The position numbers were made by a program, and so were the translations under genes. DNA of 64,000 nt, taken from Ignavibacteria bacterium (GTDB lineage Bacteria > Bacteroidota > Ignavibacteria > Ch128b). Below, piece by piece: positions 17,784 to 27,766 of the stretch. The stretch spans positions 1 to 64,000 of the forward strand of contig VGVX01000001.1 in assembly GCA_016873845.1 (NCBI GenBank), in the 5' to 3' direction. The notes under the pieces were generated by a model. It searched no databases and was not told where the DNA came from. It was given only the letters and a program-made list of their open reading frames with translations. Position 1 is the stretch's first letter; each line of letters begins with the position of its first letter.

Positions 17784-17826
17784 TCAGAGAAGCTGAAATC
17801 CCTATCGGGAAATAACTCAAATTATT

Positions 17827-17884
17827 TGTTGTCACCGACCGGCCTGCCACGACATATAATTGTAGTGGCGGGTCGGTGACAACA
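17827..17884. repeat. GC-rich REP-like palindrome
   Basis: A perfect 14-bp pair (TGTTGTCACCGACC / GGTCGGTGACAACA) encloses a second imperfect pair with GCCAC / GTGGC and an AT-rich tip. Its base composition stands out from the AT-rich surroundings. No T-run follows on either side, which argues against a simple terminator. Confidence 0.7.
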
Positions 17885-17967
17885 TCTAAGTAATCTTGAC
17901 TAAACTAACAGCGAATCTAATTCCAATTCACTCCAAAAAAATCCTTTTCGAATCTTCATATTTTTTT

Positions 17968-17975
17968 TAATTTTG
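17968..17975 (+). promoter_or_regulatory. Candidate -7 promoter element of the 12-gene operon
   Basis: TAATTTTG fits the Bacteroidota TAnnTTTG box and lies 33 bases before the first start codon of the operon. The matching TTTG at -33 is not clear (TTTTCG at 17945-17950), so the call is weak. Confidence 0.22.
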
Positions 17976-18008
17976 TACAATTATTTTAATTAACACTAAA
18001 GCATTCGA

Positions 18009-19736
18009 GTGAAACTGATTATGAGAGCTTCAAAAATACTTTTCCTTCTTTTTCTACTTCCGATTCAAATTGCTTTTGCTCAATTCACACTTACGGACAC
18101 TACATTCGTAAATGATAATCTTGTAGATTCATCTCTGACAACAAGTGCAGACTGGAAATCTGAACCCGGAAAATTACTTCTGCAAACTGGCGAAAATGAG
18201 AATCTTGCAAGAAATAAATCTGCATATATTGTTTTTAGAAGCAGAAATTTACCGGTTGATACAGCCTCCAGAAATGCAAACAGGTTATTAGATGGATCAT
18301 TCTTCTCGCCATCTTTTGTTCAGATTCTATCATTGAATGCCGGACCAGGCGGCGAAGGAACATACATTATGATCGATTTGCAGGCGATTCGGTCTGTTAA
18401 TCGTGTAAAAATGTGGCAATTAGGATTTTATCCAAACGGACCGACAAATCTTCCAACCCACTTACGGGTAAGAGCATACACTATTTACGGTGGACTTGAC
18501 ACTCTTGCGATGGAAAAATTGGTACAGGTTCCGGAAAATACATTTGGAATAACAGATGATTTCTTCGAAAAAGTTGTTGATATTAGATTTCTGAAAATAA
18601 CTGTTGATGTTCTTGATCAAGTACAAAGCACAGTCATTTCAGAAATTCAGGTTTTCGGGAAAGGGTATTTGCCTGAGGGATTTTATACCTCAACAGTGCG
18701 CGATCTTGGGCAGCCTGTAAATTTTTCGAAAGTAACATGGAACGCTGAAAAACCGGAAGACACACAAATATCTGTTAGACTCCGGACAGGACATACCGCA
18801 AAAGTAGATACTAATTGGAGTGATTGGAGAGAAGATTCAGCAACTGTGTCTGGGACTCTACTCCCGGTCTTTGAGCCAAGAAGGTATGTACAATACCAAA
18901 TCAGATTGGGAACTCAAACCTTGTTCACTCCAAAAGTTGAAGACATATCTATTCACTACGATACAAAACTTGTTGCTCAATCGACTGATGCGAGCATTAC
19001 TCCGCAGTATTCAACAATTCTGACTGAGAATATTTTTACATACAAAATTGTAATCAATAAGGGGTCAACAGATTATTCGATTGACACAATTGTCATCGGA
19101 ACTCCAACGCCGAGTATATTGAATGACGTAACGATTAATGGAGTTAAAGTTTCTTACTCTGTGAATACTTTTTCAGATAGAATTATCATTGCATTGTCTA
19201 GTCCGATAACATCAACATCGACACTTGAAGCTAAAATTAAATGCACTCCATTCTTGGGAGTGAATAGATTTAGCTCGACATTGATTAGCAAAGATGCACC
19301 AGGCAATCCTCAGCGAGTCGATACAAAAAAATCCAGCGGAATTGAAGCTTGGAGTGTTCTAACAACAGATGTTCCAAAAAAATTATTAATTGATTATCGA
19401 ATTGCTCCTAATCCCTTCACTCCCAACGGTGATGGAATAAATGATAAAACACAGTTGACATTTTTCCTTGCAAACATTGCTGAGCCAAGAGTTTTGATCG
19501 GCAATCAACTAAGAAAGTTGAATATTAAAATATTTGATTTGACGGGAAGATTAATTAAAAATTTGTATGACAGCGATGCTCGTGCTGCTGCATTTGTGGC
19601 TCAAAATGCAATCGATTGGGATGGCAAGGACGATAATGGAAAAGTAGTTCGTCCAGGAGTTTACATTGCTCAAATTGTAATTGATTCAGATAATGGCGGA
19701 GAGCAATCTGCCAAAACAATCACAGTAGTTTATTAG
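18009..19736 (+). CDS. Secreted protein with discoidin-like domain and FlgD/gliding-type C-terminal domain
   Basis: The 575-residue frame opens at GTG. The ATG four codons later (18021) is an equally good start and leaves a clean signal peptide ending near IAFAQ. A region of about residues 60-220 has the look of a galactose-binding-like (F5/8, discoidin) fold with LRVRAYTIYGG and ISEIQVFGKG. Beta-rich segments follow. The C-terminal 110 residues begin NPFTPNGDGIND and end with GVYIAQIVI, a FlgD/gliding-motility-type domain used for export or anchoring in T9SS-bearing bacteria. It is the first gene of the run ending at 36668, with only 15 bases to the PorV-like gene. Its ligand is unknown. Confidence 0.8.
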   Translation: MKLIMRASKILFLLFLLPIQIAFAQFTLTDTTFVNDNLVDSSLTTSADWKSEPGKLLLQTGENENLARNKSAYIVFRSRNLPVDTASRNANRLLDGSFFSPSFVQILSLNAGPGGEGTYIMIDLQAIRSVNRVKMWQLGFYPNGPTNLPTHLRVRAYTIYGGLDTLAMEKLVQVPENTFGITDDFFEKVVDIRFLKITVDVLDQVQSTVISEIQVFGKGYLPEGFYTSTVRDLGQPVNFSKVTWNAEKPEDTQISVRLRTGHTAKVDTNWSDWREDSATVSGTLLPVFEPRRYVQYQIRLGTQTLFTPKVEDISIHYDTKLVAQSTDASITPQYSTILTENIFTYKIVINKGSTDYSIDTIVIGTPTPSILNDVTINGVKVSYSVNTFSDRIIIALSSPITSTSTLEAKIKCTPFLGVNRFSSTLISKDAPGNPQRVDTKKSSGIEAWSVLTTDVPKKLLIDYRIAPNPFTPNGDGINDKTQLTFFLANIAEPRVLIGNQLRKLNIKIFDLTGRLIKNLYDSDARAAAFVAQNAIDWDGKDDNGKVVRPGVYIAQIVIDSDNGGEQSAKTITVVY

Positions 19737-19751
19737 AAGGCAGAGGTAACT

Positions 19752-20666
19752 GTGAAGAAAATTTTAGTTTGTTTAATTTTTAGTTGTTTCAGTCTTGTCC
19801 AAGCCGGTGGTTTTGATAATCTTGGTGTGCACAGCAGGGTGATCGGTATTGGCGGAGTGTACTACGGTATTGGTGATGCACCATATTCGGTCTTTTATAA
19901 TCCCGCCGGTTTGGCTCATTTAAAAAGAATCGAAATAAATTCCACTTACACGAATTTATTTCCCGGTCTTGAAGATGAAAGTATTTATTATCTAACTGCT
20001 TCAGGCGTTCTTCCTTTCGAACCGATTGGAAATTTTGGTGCGGGAATTACGTTTTTAAAAACGAATCACTGGCAGGAGAATACATTAATCTTGAGTTACG
20101 CACGAAATATGGTTGGCTCATTTGGAATTGGCGGAAGTGTAAAATTATTGAGATGGAGTGCAGCCGCAGCGCCCGGAGAGGCACCCCTTTCGTTTTTCGG
20201 ATTAAGCTTTGATGCTGGTGCATATTATACCTTGGAGAATTTTCTTGGACAAGGGAATCTCAGATTTGGTGCTGCTGTTCAAGATATCACTCAACCAAGC
20301 ATAGCAAAAAACGGTTCAAAAGATGCTGCTCTCCCAATGAAACTCGCTGCAGGTATTTCGTATTTTTCTCCTGGTTACGACTATTTAATAGGTATAGATG
20401 GAATAAAAGAAGGTGACGCTTATTATTTAAGATTAGGTGCAGAATTTCTTGCAATGAAAGTTCGTGTGCTTGGGGTTGAATCTGGTTTTTATGTTCGCGG
20501 GGGATTGAATGGTGTAGTTAATAAGATTGACTCAAAACAGAGTTCGTTGAACGGTGGATTCGGTCTCTTCGTAGAGAAATTTAAATTTGATTATGCTTAT
20601 GATCATCAATTAGAAATTAAATCGATTGGCGGAAGTCATAAATTATCTATCGGATATCAATTTTAG
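19752..20666 (+). CDS. PorV/PorQ-like outer-membrane protein
   Basis: The 304-residue protein starts at GTG with a signal peptide ending near LVQAGG. The N-terminal motif SRVIGIGGVYYGIGDAPYS followed by FYNPAGLA is characteristic of the PorV/PorQ family of FadL-like outer-membrane barrels, and the C-terminus ends in an aromatic residue (IGYQF). In T9SS, PorV shuttles cargo between the translocon and the sortase-like attachment complex. Its place between a secreted protein and a large outer-membrane protein fits an export or attachment role, but many Ignavibacteria carry several such paralogs, so this one may be dedicated to this operon. Confidence 0.75.
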   Translation: MKKILVCLIFSCFSLVQAGGFDNLGVHSRVIGIGGVYYGIGDAPYSVFYNPAGLAHLKRIEINSTYTNLFPGLEDESIYYLTASGVLPFEPIGNFGAGITFLKTNHWQENTLILSYARNMVGSFGIGGSVKLLRWSAAAAPGEAPLSFFGLSFDAGAYYTLENFLGQGNLRFGAAVQDITQPSIAKNGSKDAALPMKLAAGISYFSPGYDYLIGIDGIKEGDAYYLRLGAEFLAMKVRVLGVESGFYVRGGLNGVVNKIDSKQSSLNGGFGLFVEKFKFDYAYDHQLEIKSIGGSHKLSIGYQF

Positions 20667-20760
20667 GATGAAAGATTCCCCAAAAAAAATATCTCACTCA
20701 AAGAAAAATTTAATTTTTAAAACATCTGATTCAACTCAGAAATCCATTTCGGAGGTTAAG

Positions 20761-23727
20761 TTGAAAATTTTATTCAGCATATTATTTTTATCGGCAATTT
20801 CAGTACAGATATCTTTAGGACAATTCGTTTCGAATCTTGGCAAGTCCGAAGATAAATACATAAATCTTTCGGGCAGGAACTACGAGAACTACAGCTCAAA
20901 AATTGAAAAGAAAAAATTCTTTGACAATTTTGGAAATTTTCTCATAGAAGGTTACACTGTGATCGAGTTCAATGAATCGCAGAAACAGGCAGTAGATTTC
21001 GCATTGCCAGGCGGTCAGAGCAACTTCCTAAAATCCAGATACTATGAAAACTATTTTAGCAATATTGTTATCGGCAATGATAGTTATGGCGGATTCAATA
21101 CGCGTCTTATGGTAGGTGATGCGATTCGAACAAAGTTTACAAATCTCACATTGAATAAAGCACGATTCAATGGTATAAGATGGGATGGTTCTTCTGCAAA
21201 GCACCGTGGAACTTTACTTGTTTCAAGAATTTCTGATCCAATCAGGTTCAGATTCGATCAAGGATTTTATGCCGATGGTGTGAGAAGAATTCGTGATTGG
21301 ACTCAATATCTCATCGGCGGACACTTTGAAACCGACATAGGCGACGTTCTAACGGTTGGATTAACTTACTTGAATCAGCATCAAAGACGGGCAAGCTTGG
21401 ATAGTGAAGAATCAAGTTTGAAAGGTGTGGTATCAAATGCAATTCCGAGAGTAATTTTTGTTCGCGTAAGTGATGACAGCCCTGGTGATAACTCTGGACC
21501 AATTGTTTATCAAGCTCCAGTAATTCTCATTAATGGAATTGTAAGACCAGCAGTAAATATCCATGGTTCGGTTCCACGTCAAGGTGCAACTACAATAAAC
21601 GATCCAATTCAATATTGGACCTTTACAGATTTTTGGATAAATAATAAAGACTTCTTTGCTGGTGCTGATACTACAAGTTTCACGAGATATATCAATTATC
21701 GAGATCGATATTCTAGAGTTTCTCCTTCATACCCAACGCAGATCTCAAGTGTTGATGGAAGAAACATAACATATGCTTATGTAATCCCTGAAGGTGCAAC
21801 AAGCGTTTCTTTCCAGATGATTCTGGCAAATGATTATCGAATAGACATTGCTCATGATTGGATAAATCGTTTAGATGAATATACCGGCGACGCACGTTTT
21901 ATTTCACACTCCGATCCTGATATTTATGCGACTCCGGTTCCATTCAGAACAATCCGAAGAGCAGATGGAAATGTAAAGGATGCCTCGAACAAACAAATTG
22001 TTAGTTTCTCATATGGTTTAGCCACCGGAATGGAAGTTTATGGGATTAATTTTTCATTCAACTGGGAGGGATTTGAAATTGAAGGTGAATTCAATCAGAG
22101 CAGCGAGCATTTCAAATATCCAATTATTCGTGATCAAAGATTTACAAAAAAATCTGGTGAGGAATTTACTAAAACCGGCCAAGCATGGTATCTTCGTGCA
22201 AAGAAAAAGATAGGCAGATTAACTTTAGGCGGTGAACGATATAGAATAGACGGTAATTATATAACTGCATTAAACATTTACACGATGGAGAATAGTTTCT
22301 TCAGCAGCCCATCGGACAACTTAATTCCAAATCCAATTTTTCCGGATTATTTAGGTTATGACGGTTCGACTTCAGGTGCACTGATCCCGGGTGGAGCTTA
22401 TTTTGCATTGGTGGACGACAATGATGATAATGACAGATGGGAAGATGGATTTTATCATTACAATGTTTTTACAACTGATGCGCGACAGAAAAATAGAGAT
22501 GTCCTCAACAGAGTCGGTGACTTTTTCTTACTCGGTTACAGACAAAACACAAATGAGTTGGTAAGTCTTGCTACAATTCTCCGAAGACCAGATACAGGAA
22601 TTTTCCCGGGAAAAGACAGAGATAACGACGGAATTCCTGATGATGATAGAAATGCAGATGGTATTCCGGATTTTGCTCAGGATTTTTTAACTTTTTATAC
22701 AGATCCGCCTTCACTTGATTATGGAGACGATTGGAACAATAACGATGTAATTGATGAACAGGAAAATGATATTTTGCCGGATTATCCATATAATCCTGAT
22801 GTCGATGGTTATCATGTATTTTCGAATCTTGAACTGCTCAGCTCATTGAATGTCGGATTTGGAATTTTGAGAGAAAGAGGATTACTGAGAGGTGGATTTA
22901 ACAATGTTGATTACTTTAAGCTTACATATTTCACGTCTACCCCAAGATTCGGTTCGCTGAGGATTTTCTATGTTTTGAAACGTGTACGCGATAATATTTC
23001 AAACGACAGCTATCAATTCCCGGGAGTAATTACAACTGCTGATCCTTTTCCGGATTATGTTTTAGATCCGTTGAATTACAAAAACAGCTTGGTGAATTCA
23101 CTCTATATTGGAACAACGTTCACTCAAATTCCGAATTTAAGAATTGAAAATAATATTAAGATCCAATTCAACAAACAGTTTGCACAAGGTCAAAGATTGC
23201 GAGCATTTCTTCCAGAATCTCGTCTGTTAGATGATCAAGTAGATGGACGCATCTCTTTCTTCGGAATGGTAAACAAGATCGAATATGAAATTTCATTTTT
23301 CAATAATGCCTTGAAAGTGATTCCGCAGTTTAAGATTCGGACGGAAAAATCAGCTAAGTTTACAGAAAATAAAGAAGGACAGTCTATTACTCAAATCACT
23401 AAACATCTTCAAGAAACAATTCCTATCATACGGGTTGATTATAAGTTGACTGATAATACAACACTCCATTTCGGTATGCAAGGTATAACATTTCTGAAGG
23501 GAATTGAGGTTACTGCTTATAGAATAAGAAATTTAAAAGATGATTTCGAAACAGAGAATAGAAGGACTGTTGCTTTCTCTCTTAGCAATAAATCGCAGTA
23601 TGCTGGTTATAATATTGTGATCGATTTTGGATATAAATTCACTACAAGAGATTTTAAACGATTTGAAGATAGAGTAAAAGGAAAAGAGGAGTCGACCTTG
23701 TACTTCTCTATCTTTACTGGATTTTAA
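20761..23727 (+). CDS. Large outer-membrane/surface protein with Asp-rich calcium-type loops, unrecognised family
   Basis: I place the start at TTG 20761, because GGAGG lies five bases before it (20751-20755) and it gives an immediate signal peptide (KILFSILFLSAISVQISLG). An ATG at 20668 in the same frame would add a charged extension. The resulting 988 residues are beta-rich with many aromatic strand ends, and end in SIFTGF, typical of an outer-membrane barrel. An Asp-rich stretch at about residues 620-690 (DRDNDGIPDDD, DYGDDWNNNDVID, NPDVDGYHVF) looks like thrombospondin-type-3 calcium loops. No named domain is certain. The style recalls the big translocon-type barrels of T9SS, but the length is well short of SprA. 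It follows the PorV-like gene and leads into the TPR/ExbBD genes. Confidence 0.65.
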   Translation: MKILFSILFLSAISVQISLGQFVSNLGKSEDKYINLSGRNYENYSSKIEKKKFFDNFGNFLIEGYTVIEFNESQKQAVDFALPGGQSNFLKSRYYENYFSNIVIGNDSYGGFNTRLMVGDAIRTKFTNLTLNKARFNGIRWDGSSAKHRGTLLVSRISDPIRFRFDQGFYADGVRRIRDWTQYLIGGHFETDIGDVLTVGLTYLNQHQRRASLDSEESSLKGVVSNAIPRVIFVRVSDDSPGDNSGPIVYQAPVILINGIVRPAVNIHGSVPRQGATTINDPIQYWTFTDFWINNKDFFAGADTTSFTRYINYRDRYSRVSPSYPTQISSVDGRNITYAYVIPEGATSVSFQMILANDYRIDIAHDWINRLDEYTGDARFISHSDPDIYATPVPFRTIRRADGNVKDASNKQIVSFSYGLATGMEVYGINFSFNWEGFEIEGEFNQSSEHFKYPIIRDQRFTKKSGEEFTKTGQAWYLRAKKKIGRLTLGGERYRIDGNYITALNIYTMENSFFSSPSDNLIPNPIFPDYLGYDGSTSGALIPGGAYFALVDDNDDNDRWEDGFYHYNVFTTDARQKNRDVLNRVGDFFLLGYRQNTNELVSLATILRRPDTGIFPGKDRDNDGIPDDDRNADGIPDFAQDFLTFYTDPPSLDYGDDWNNNDVIDEQENDILPDYPYNPDVDGYHVFSNLELLSSLNVGFGILRERGLLRGGFNNVDYFKLTYFTSTPRFGSLRIFYVLKRVRDNISNDSYQFPGVITTADPFPDYVLDPLNYKNSLVNSLYIGTTFTQIPNLRIENNIKIQFNKQFAQGQRLRAFLPESRLLDDQVDGRISFFGMVNKIEYEISFFNNALKVIPQFKIRTEKSAKFTENKEGQSITQITKHLQETIPIIRVDYKLTDNTTLHFGMQGITFLKGIEVTAYRIRNLKDDFETENRRTVAFSLSNKSQYAGYNIVIDFGYKFTTRDFKRFEDRVKGKEESTLYFSIFTGF

Positions 23728-23729
23728 TT

Positions 23730-26700
23730 ATGTGGCAGGCAATAGTAGTCATAGTTGCGGCTGTCTTAAGTGTGTTCATTCCGACACCTCAAGAGATGCG
23801 AAATGCATTCACTGCAGGCCAGAATTATTTCGTTTCGCGCGACTATGTAAATGCCATCAGACAATACGATAAAATTCTTTACACTGAGAGTCCATTTCTC
23901 AAAGAAGACAGTGTTAAGGTCTCTATCTTAAATGATGAGTTCCGTGTCAGCGTTCGAATTGCCGCTGCATATCAAAAAGCTAATACATTTAAACAACTAA
24001 GTAAGGGCGATTCAGCAATTCACTACTTCCGCCAAGTAGCAAATCAGAAAGAAGAGAACAAATTAGCAGCACTTGCACAATTTCAGATATATGACATTTT
24101 ATATAAACTTGAAAAATTTGATCCTTGTATCCAGGAAGCATCATTATTAGTAAGGCGTTTTCCGAAAGAAAAGAAATCTGAGCAAGCACTCTATGATATC
24201 GGTTGGGCTTATCGAGAACTCGAAAACCTAGACAGCTCGAGTATAGCATTTGAAAGACTCTTGTCTCAGTATCCTACAACAGAATACTACGCACGTGCAT
24301 TATATCAGGTTGCCCAAAATTATTTTGAAAGTGCAAGTTACGATTCAGCACTGGTTCATTGGAGCGAACTTGTTGTTAAGTTTCGACCCTCCATCTTCAC
24401 AGAAAAAGATTGGGAAAAGGTTGAACTTAAAGCTGAAAAAGAGAGAAGAATTTTCGAAGCAACGCAAGGAAGAGAAGTCGAGAGCACTGATCTTGAGCTC
24501 GTTGCAAAAGCTAATATTAAAATCGGCGATGCTTATAGAAAGAAGGGCGATTTTTCTCGGTCAATCGACGCTTATAGATCGATAATAACGACCTATACAC
24601 TCTTGCCGTCTCTTCAAGAAATTGCTTGGATAAAAATTGCAGATTATTCACTCGCGGAAAAAGGAATAGATGAAGCTATTGACGCCTATCGGGATGCAAT
24701 CGATGCTAATTTTTCTAATAAAAAGCTGCAAGCTAAGATGCAATATAAAATTGCCGAGACTTACCAAATCGCAAAGATGTTTACCAAAGCTGCAGGAGAA
24801 TTCGATTTCTACATTAACAGTTTTGGACAGGTAGCTGATGCAATTGATTTCAGTGTCGATAAGGCAAAGTTCAGCGTGCTTCTGAATTATTACAACGCAA
24901 AAGATTTTCAAAGGGCTGTAGCTCATTCCGATTCATTCACTCAGAAATATGCTTACAGCGATTTAACGCCCGGTGTTCTCTCGATGCAAGCCTCATCTTT
25001 GAATTTTTTAGGTGAATATTCTAAAGCACAGAGGACTCTTGAGATTTTGATCAAACAATTTCCTAAGAGCAATGAAATAGTAAATGCAAAAGTTCAACTT
25101 GGTTTTACATTATATAAAATCGGAGAAATCGAATCTGCCCTAAATCTTTATAAGTCAACTCTTGAAGAACATCCGGAGAAAATTGATTCGAGTGAAGTTT
25201 CTTATTATATACTGATGGCAGTAGCCGATTTGAAAAGATATGATGAGGCACTTGCACATTTCGACAAGGTTAAATTTAATTCTCCCTATTTTCCTGCAGC
25301 AGTAAATCGTGTTACTAAAATCTATGTTGCCCGCTCCGAGTTTGATGACGGTGAGAAATTCTTAAAAGATGTTTTAGAAAAGGCGGTCGCGAATAAGGAT
25401 TCGGTCAATTATTTGAATGATATTTATTTCAGTACGGCGGATTTATACATAGGAAAAAGCGATTACCAATCTGCGTTGAATCAGCTGAATATTATATTAG
25501 ATGATTCTAAAGTTGCCGTCGAAAGAGAAAGTTTTGCTGTTCAAGTTAAGTATGTCCGAGGGATAATAAATTTTCAATTAGAGAATTATGAAGCTGCTAT
25601 CGAAGATTTAGAAGAAAGCCTTGCCTCCAAGACTTTTACCTCAATTATGAATGCGAACGTCTCCAATGCCAACGAGAAATTAGCTTTATCTTATGCAAAA
25701 AGCGGTAAAACTGAAAAAGGAGTTAGCATCTTTCTTGATTTAGTTTCAAGAACAGAAAATGAAATTGATAAGGGAAAATATTATTCCGTTTTATCATCGA
25801 TTTATTATGAAAGTGGTAATTATAAAGAGGGCATCAGTTATTCTGAAAAATCACTTCAAGTGAACGGATTAGACACTGCGACAATAATTTCATCATACAT
25901 TACTTTGTCAAACTGTTACAAAGGATTAAATCAGCTTCCAAAAAGTGTTTCATTACTTCTCGAAGCATCTGAGAAATTCCCAAATGCCGCTGAGATTGAA
26001 AATGTTCTTTTCCAATTGGCTGCTATTAATTATGATAATTCTGACTATGAAAAGGCGATTGACATTTTTAATAAGTTTTTAGCTCAATATCCAGAAAGTG
26101 AAAACAAACGTGATGCCTTGCTATTTAAAGGATACTCTCACTATGAAATTGGAGAGTGGGATAACGCGTATAACACTATGAAAAGGTTTATCGCAGCATA
26201 TCCTCAAGATCCGAAATCGCCTGATATGCAATACTATGCTTCAGAGTCAATGTTCAATTTGAAAAAATTCGAATCAGCAATTCGAGAGTATCAGAATTTA
26301 TATAAAAGATATCCAAAGTCTGAGTTAGCGCCAGTGGCATTGTACAATGAAGCATGGTGCTATTATGAGCTAAAACAACCAGAAAGAATGATAGAAACAT
26401 TTAAATCGCTTGTTCAAAAATTTCCAAAGAGTGAAAACGCTCCTCATGGTTTGTTTACAATCGGTGACTACTATTACAATATTAAAGATTATCCAAATGC
26501 ATCGCTTTATTATACCGAGTTGAAAAATAAATATCCCTCTTATGAAAAAATTGCTGAAGTAGAAAATTTGATATACGATCTTAGTCAGATTAATTCTTAC
26601 CTTGAATATGAAAAAGCAATGAAGTTCTTTGACGATAGGAAATATGAAAAAGCAATTGAGGAATTAAAAAAAGTTTTAACAAAATATTCCACTGAGAGTA

Positions 26701-26876
26701 TTGCGGTTGGCTGTCATGTGAATATTGCTTCGGCTTACGAAATGCTTGATTTGAAAAGAGAAGCAATCGAATGGTATAATAAAGTTATTCAGCTTTATTC
26801 CGAAAGCCGCGATGAAAACGAACGCGCTGCAGTATTTTTCGCTCGAGAACATAAAGAATGGTTAGAAAGTCAATAA
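23730..26876 (+). CDS. Large tetratricopeptide-repeat envelope protein
   Basis: The 1048-residue protein opens with a short hydrophobic signal (WQAIVVIVAAVLSVFIPTP) two bases after the preceding stop. The rest is an almost unbroken series of TPR/BamD-YbgF-like helical repeats, for example FPKSENAPHGLFTIGDYYY and YPQDPKSPDMQYYASE. It should be a periplasmic scaffold. Comparable TPR proteins (YbgF/CpoB) accompany Tol and Ton machines, and here ExbB and ExbD follow directly. The partner is not known. Translational coupling with the outer-membrane protein upstream suggests fixed stoichiometry. Confidence 0.82.
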   Translation: MWQAIVVIVAAVLSVFIPTPQEMRNAFTAGQNYFVSRDYVNAIRQYDKILYTESPFLKEDSVKVSILNDEFRVSVRIAAAYQKANTFKQLSKGDSAIHYFRQVANQKEENKLAALAQFQIYDILYKLEKFDPCIQEASLLVRRFPKEKKSEQALYDIGWAYRELENLDSSSIAFERLLSQYPTTEYYARALYQVAQNYFESASYDSALVHWSELVVKFRPSIFTEKDWEKVELKAEKERRIFEATQGREVESTDLELVAKANIKIGDAYRKKGDFSRSIDAYRSIITTYTLLPSLQEIAWIKIADYSLAEKGIDEAIDAYRDAIDANFSNKKLQAKMQYKIAETYQIAKMFTKAAGEFDFYINSFGQVADAIDFSVDKAKFSVLLNYYNAKDFQRAVAHSDSFTQKYAYSDLTPGVLSMQASSLNFLGEYSKAQRTLEILIKQFPKSNEIVNAKVQLGFTLYKIGEIESALNLYKSTLEEHPEKIDSSEVSYYILMAVADLKRYDEALAHFDKVKFNSPYFPAAVNRVTKIYVARSEFDDGEKFLKDVLEKAVANKDSVNYLNDIYFSTADLYIGKSDYQSALNQLNIILDDSKVAVERESFAVQVKYVRGIINFQLENYEAAIEDLEESLASKTFTSIMNANVSNANEKLALSYAKSGKTEKGVSIFLDLVSRTENEIDKGKYYSVLSSIYYESGNYKEGISYSEKSLQVNGLDTATIISSYITLSNCYKGLNQLPKSVSLLLEASEKFPNAAEIENVLFQLAAINYDNSDYEKAIDIFNKFLAQYPESENKRDALLFKGYSHYEIGEWDNAYNTMKRFIAAYPQDPKSPDMQYYASESMFNLKKFESAIREYQNLYKRYPKSELAPVALYNEAWCYYELKQPERMIETFKSLVQKFPKSENAPHGLFTIGDYYYNIKDYPNASLYYTELKNKYPSYEKIAEVENLIYDLSQINSYLEYEKAMKFFDDRKYEKAIEELKKVLTKYSTESIAVGCHVNIASAYEMLDLKREAIEWYNKVIQLYSESRDENERAAVFFAREHKEWLESQ

Positions 26877-26895
26877 ATTTTTACGGAGGACAAAT

Positions 26896-27765
26896 TTGAA
26901 CTTACAATTAATATTGCTCCAAGTCGAAACTGAAACTACAAGCTGGTTAACAGATAATTGGCTTGTTGATATTTTAAGCAAAGGTGGGTGGTACATAATG
27001 TATCCGCTTTTATTTTTCTCTATAATCTCTCTCGGAATTATTATCGAAAGGTTATATAGATATTATTCCGTTCCAAATGAGAAAAAAGCTAATTCAATCT
27101 TAGATCAATTACAGAATTTATTACATCAGCATGGAACGGTGGAACCATTGATCGAATGGTGTGACAAGAATAAGGGAATATTTGCGTATGTCTTTTTGCA
27201 AGTACTCAAAAGATTTAATTTTCTTGTTGTCGAAAAACGTCCAATTCACGACATGAGAAATGAGCTACTTGATACTGGAGATGAATCTGCTGAAGAATAC
27301 TTCGAAGAATTTTTACCGATTGTGAACACAATCGCAAGTGTCGCAACACTTATTGGATTGCTCGGAACAATTCTCGGAATGATCATGTCTTTTGATGAAA
27401 TTGCAAAAGGAGGAAAAGGAGATCCAGCCATTGTAGCCGGTGGAATTTCCGTTGCATTAATTACTACAGCAGGTGGTTTAATTGTTGCAATACCATCTGT
27501 GATTGGTTATAGTTTTTTAAAAAGGAGAACAGTAAAACTCATAAAATTTGTTGAACCGTTCACAAATCATTTTGTTAATTTGATATTAAAAGATCTGGCT
27601 CGTTTTGCTACGTATCGAGAAATGTTAAAGACGGCTTACCGTGATGGCGTATTAAACAAGGATGAAGAAGCATTCTTAAAAGAAAAAAGAATTGATTTGA
27701 ACATTTCTGATACCGAAGGGAAAAAACTTGAAGATGAAATTCTTAAATCTTTAGGGTATAAATAA
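26896..27765 (+). CDS. exbB: MotA/TolQ/ExbB proton channel family protein
   Basis: This 289-residue inner-membrane protein starts at TTG 26896 with a good GGAGG eight bases upstream. Hydrophobic segments lie at about 34-57, 145-165 and 185-208. The family signature is in the last two (IGLLGTILGMIMSFDEI, then GGISVALITTAGGLIVAIP). With ExbD it forms the proton-driven stator that energises a TonB-like partner. The periplasmic end carries a short N-terminal extension. The next gene, exbD, begins one base after its stop. Whether it is ExbB or TolQ in function cannot be told from sequence; the TonB-like gene downstream favours the Ton type. Confidence 0.9.
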   Translation: MNLQLILLQVETETTSWLTDNWLVDILSKGGWYIMYPLLFFSIISLGIIIERLYRYYSVPNEKKANSILDQLQNLLHQHGTVEPLIEWCDKNKGIFAYVFLQVLKRFNFLVVEKRPIHDMRNELLDTGDESAEEYFEEFLPIVNTIASVATLIGLLGTILGMIMSFDEIAKGGKGDPAIVAGGISVALITTAGGLIVAIPSVIGYSFLKRRTVKLIKFVEPFTNHFVNLILKDLARFATYREMLKTAYRDGVLNKDEEAFLKEKRIDLNISDTEGKKLEDEILKSLGYK

Positions 27766-27766
27766 T

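Noticed and set aside
17827-17884. Simple terminator of the peptidase operon
   Set aside because: The hairpin is strong but has no T-run on either side and lies about 460 bases from the last peptidase gene, so a REP-like element is the better reading.
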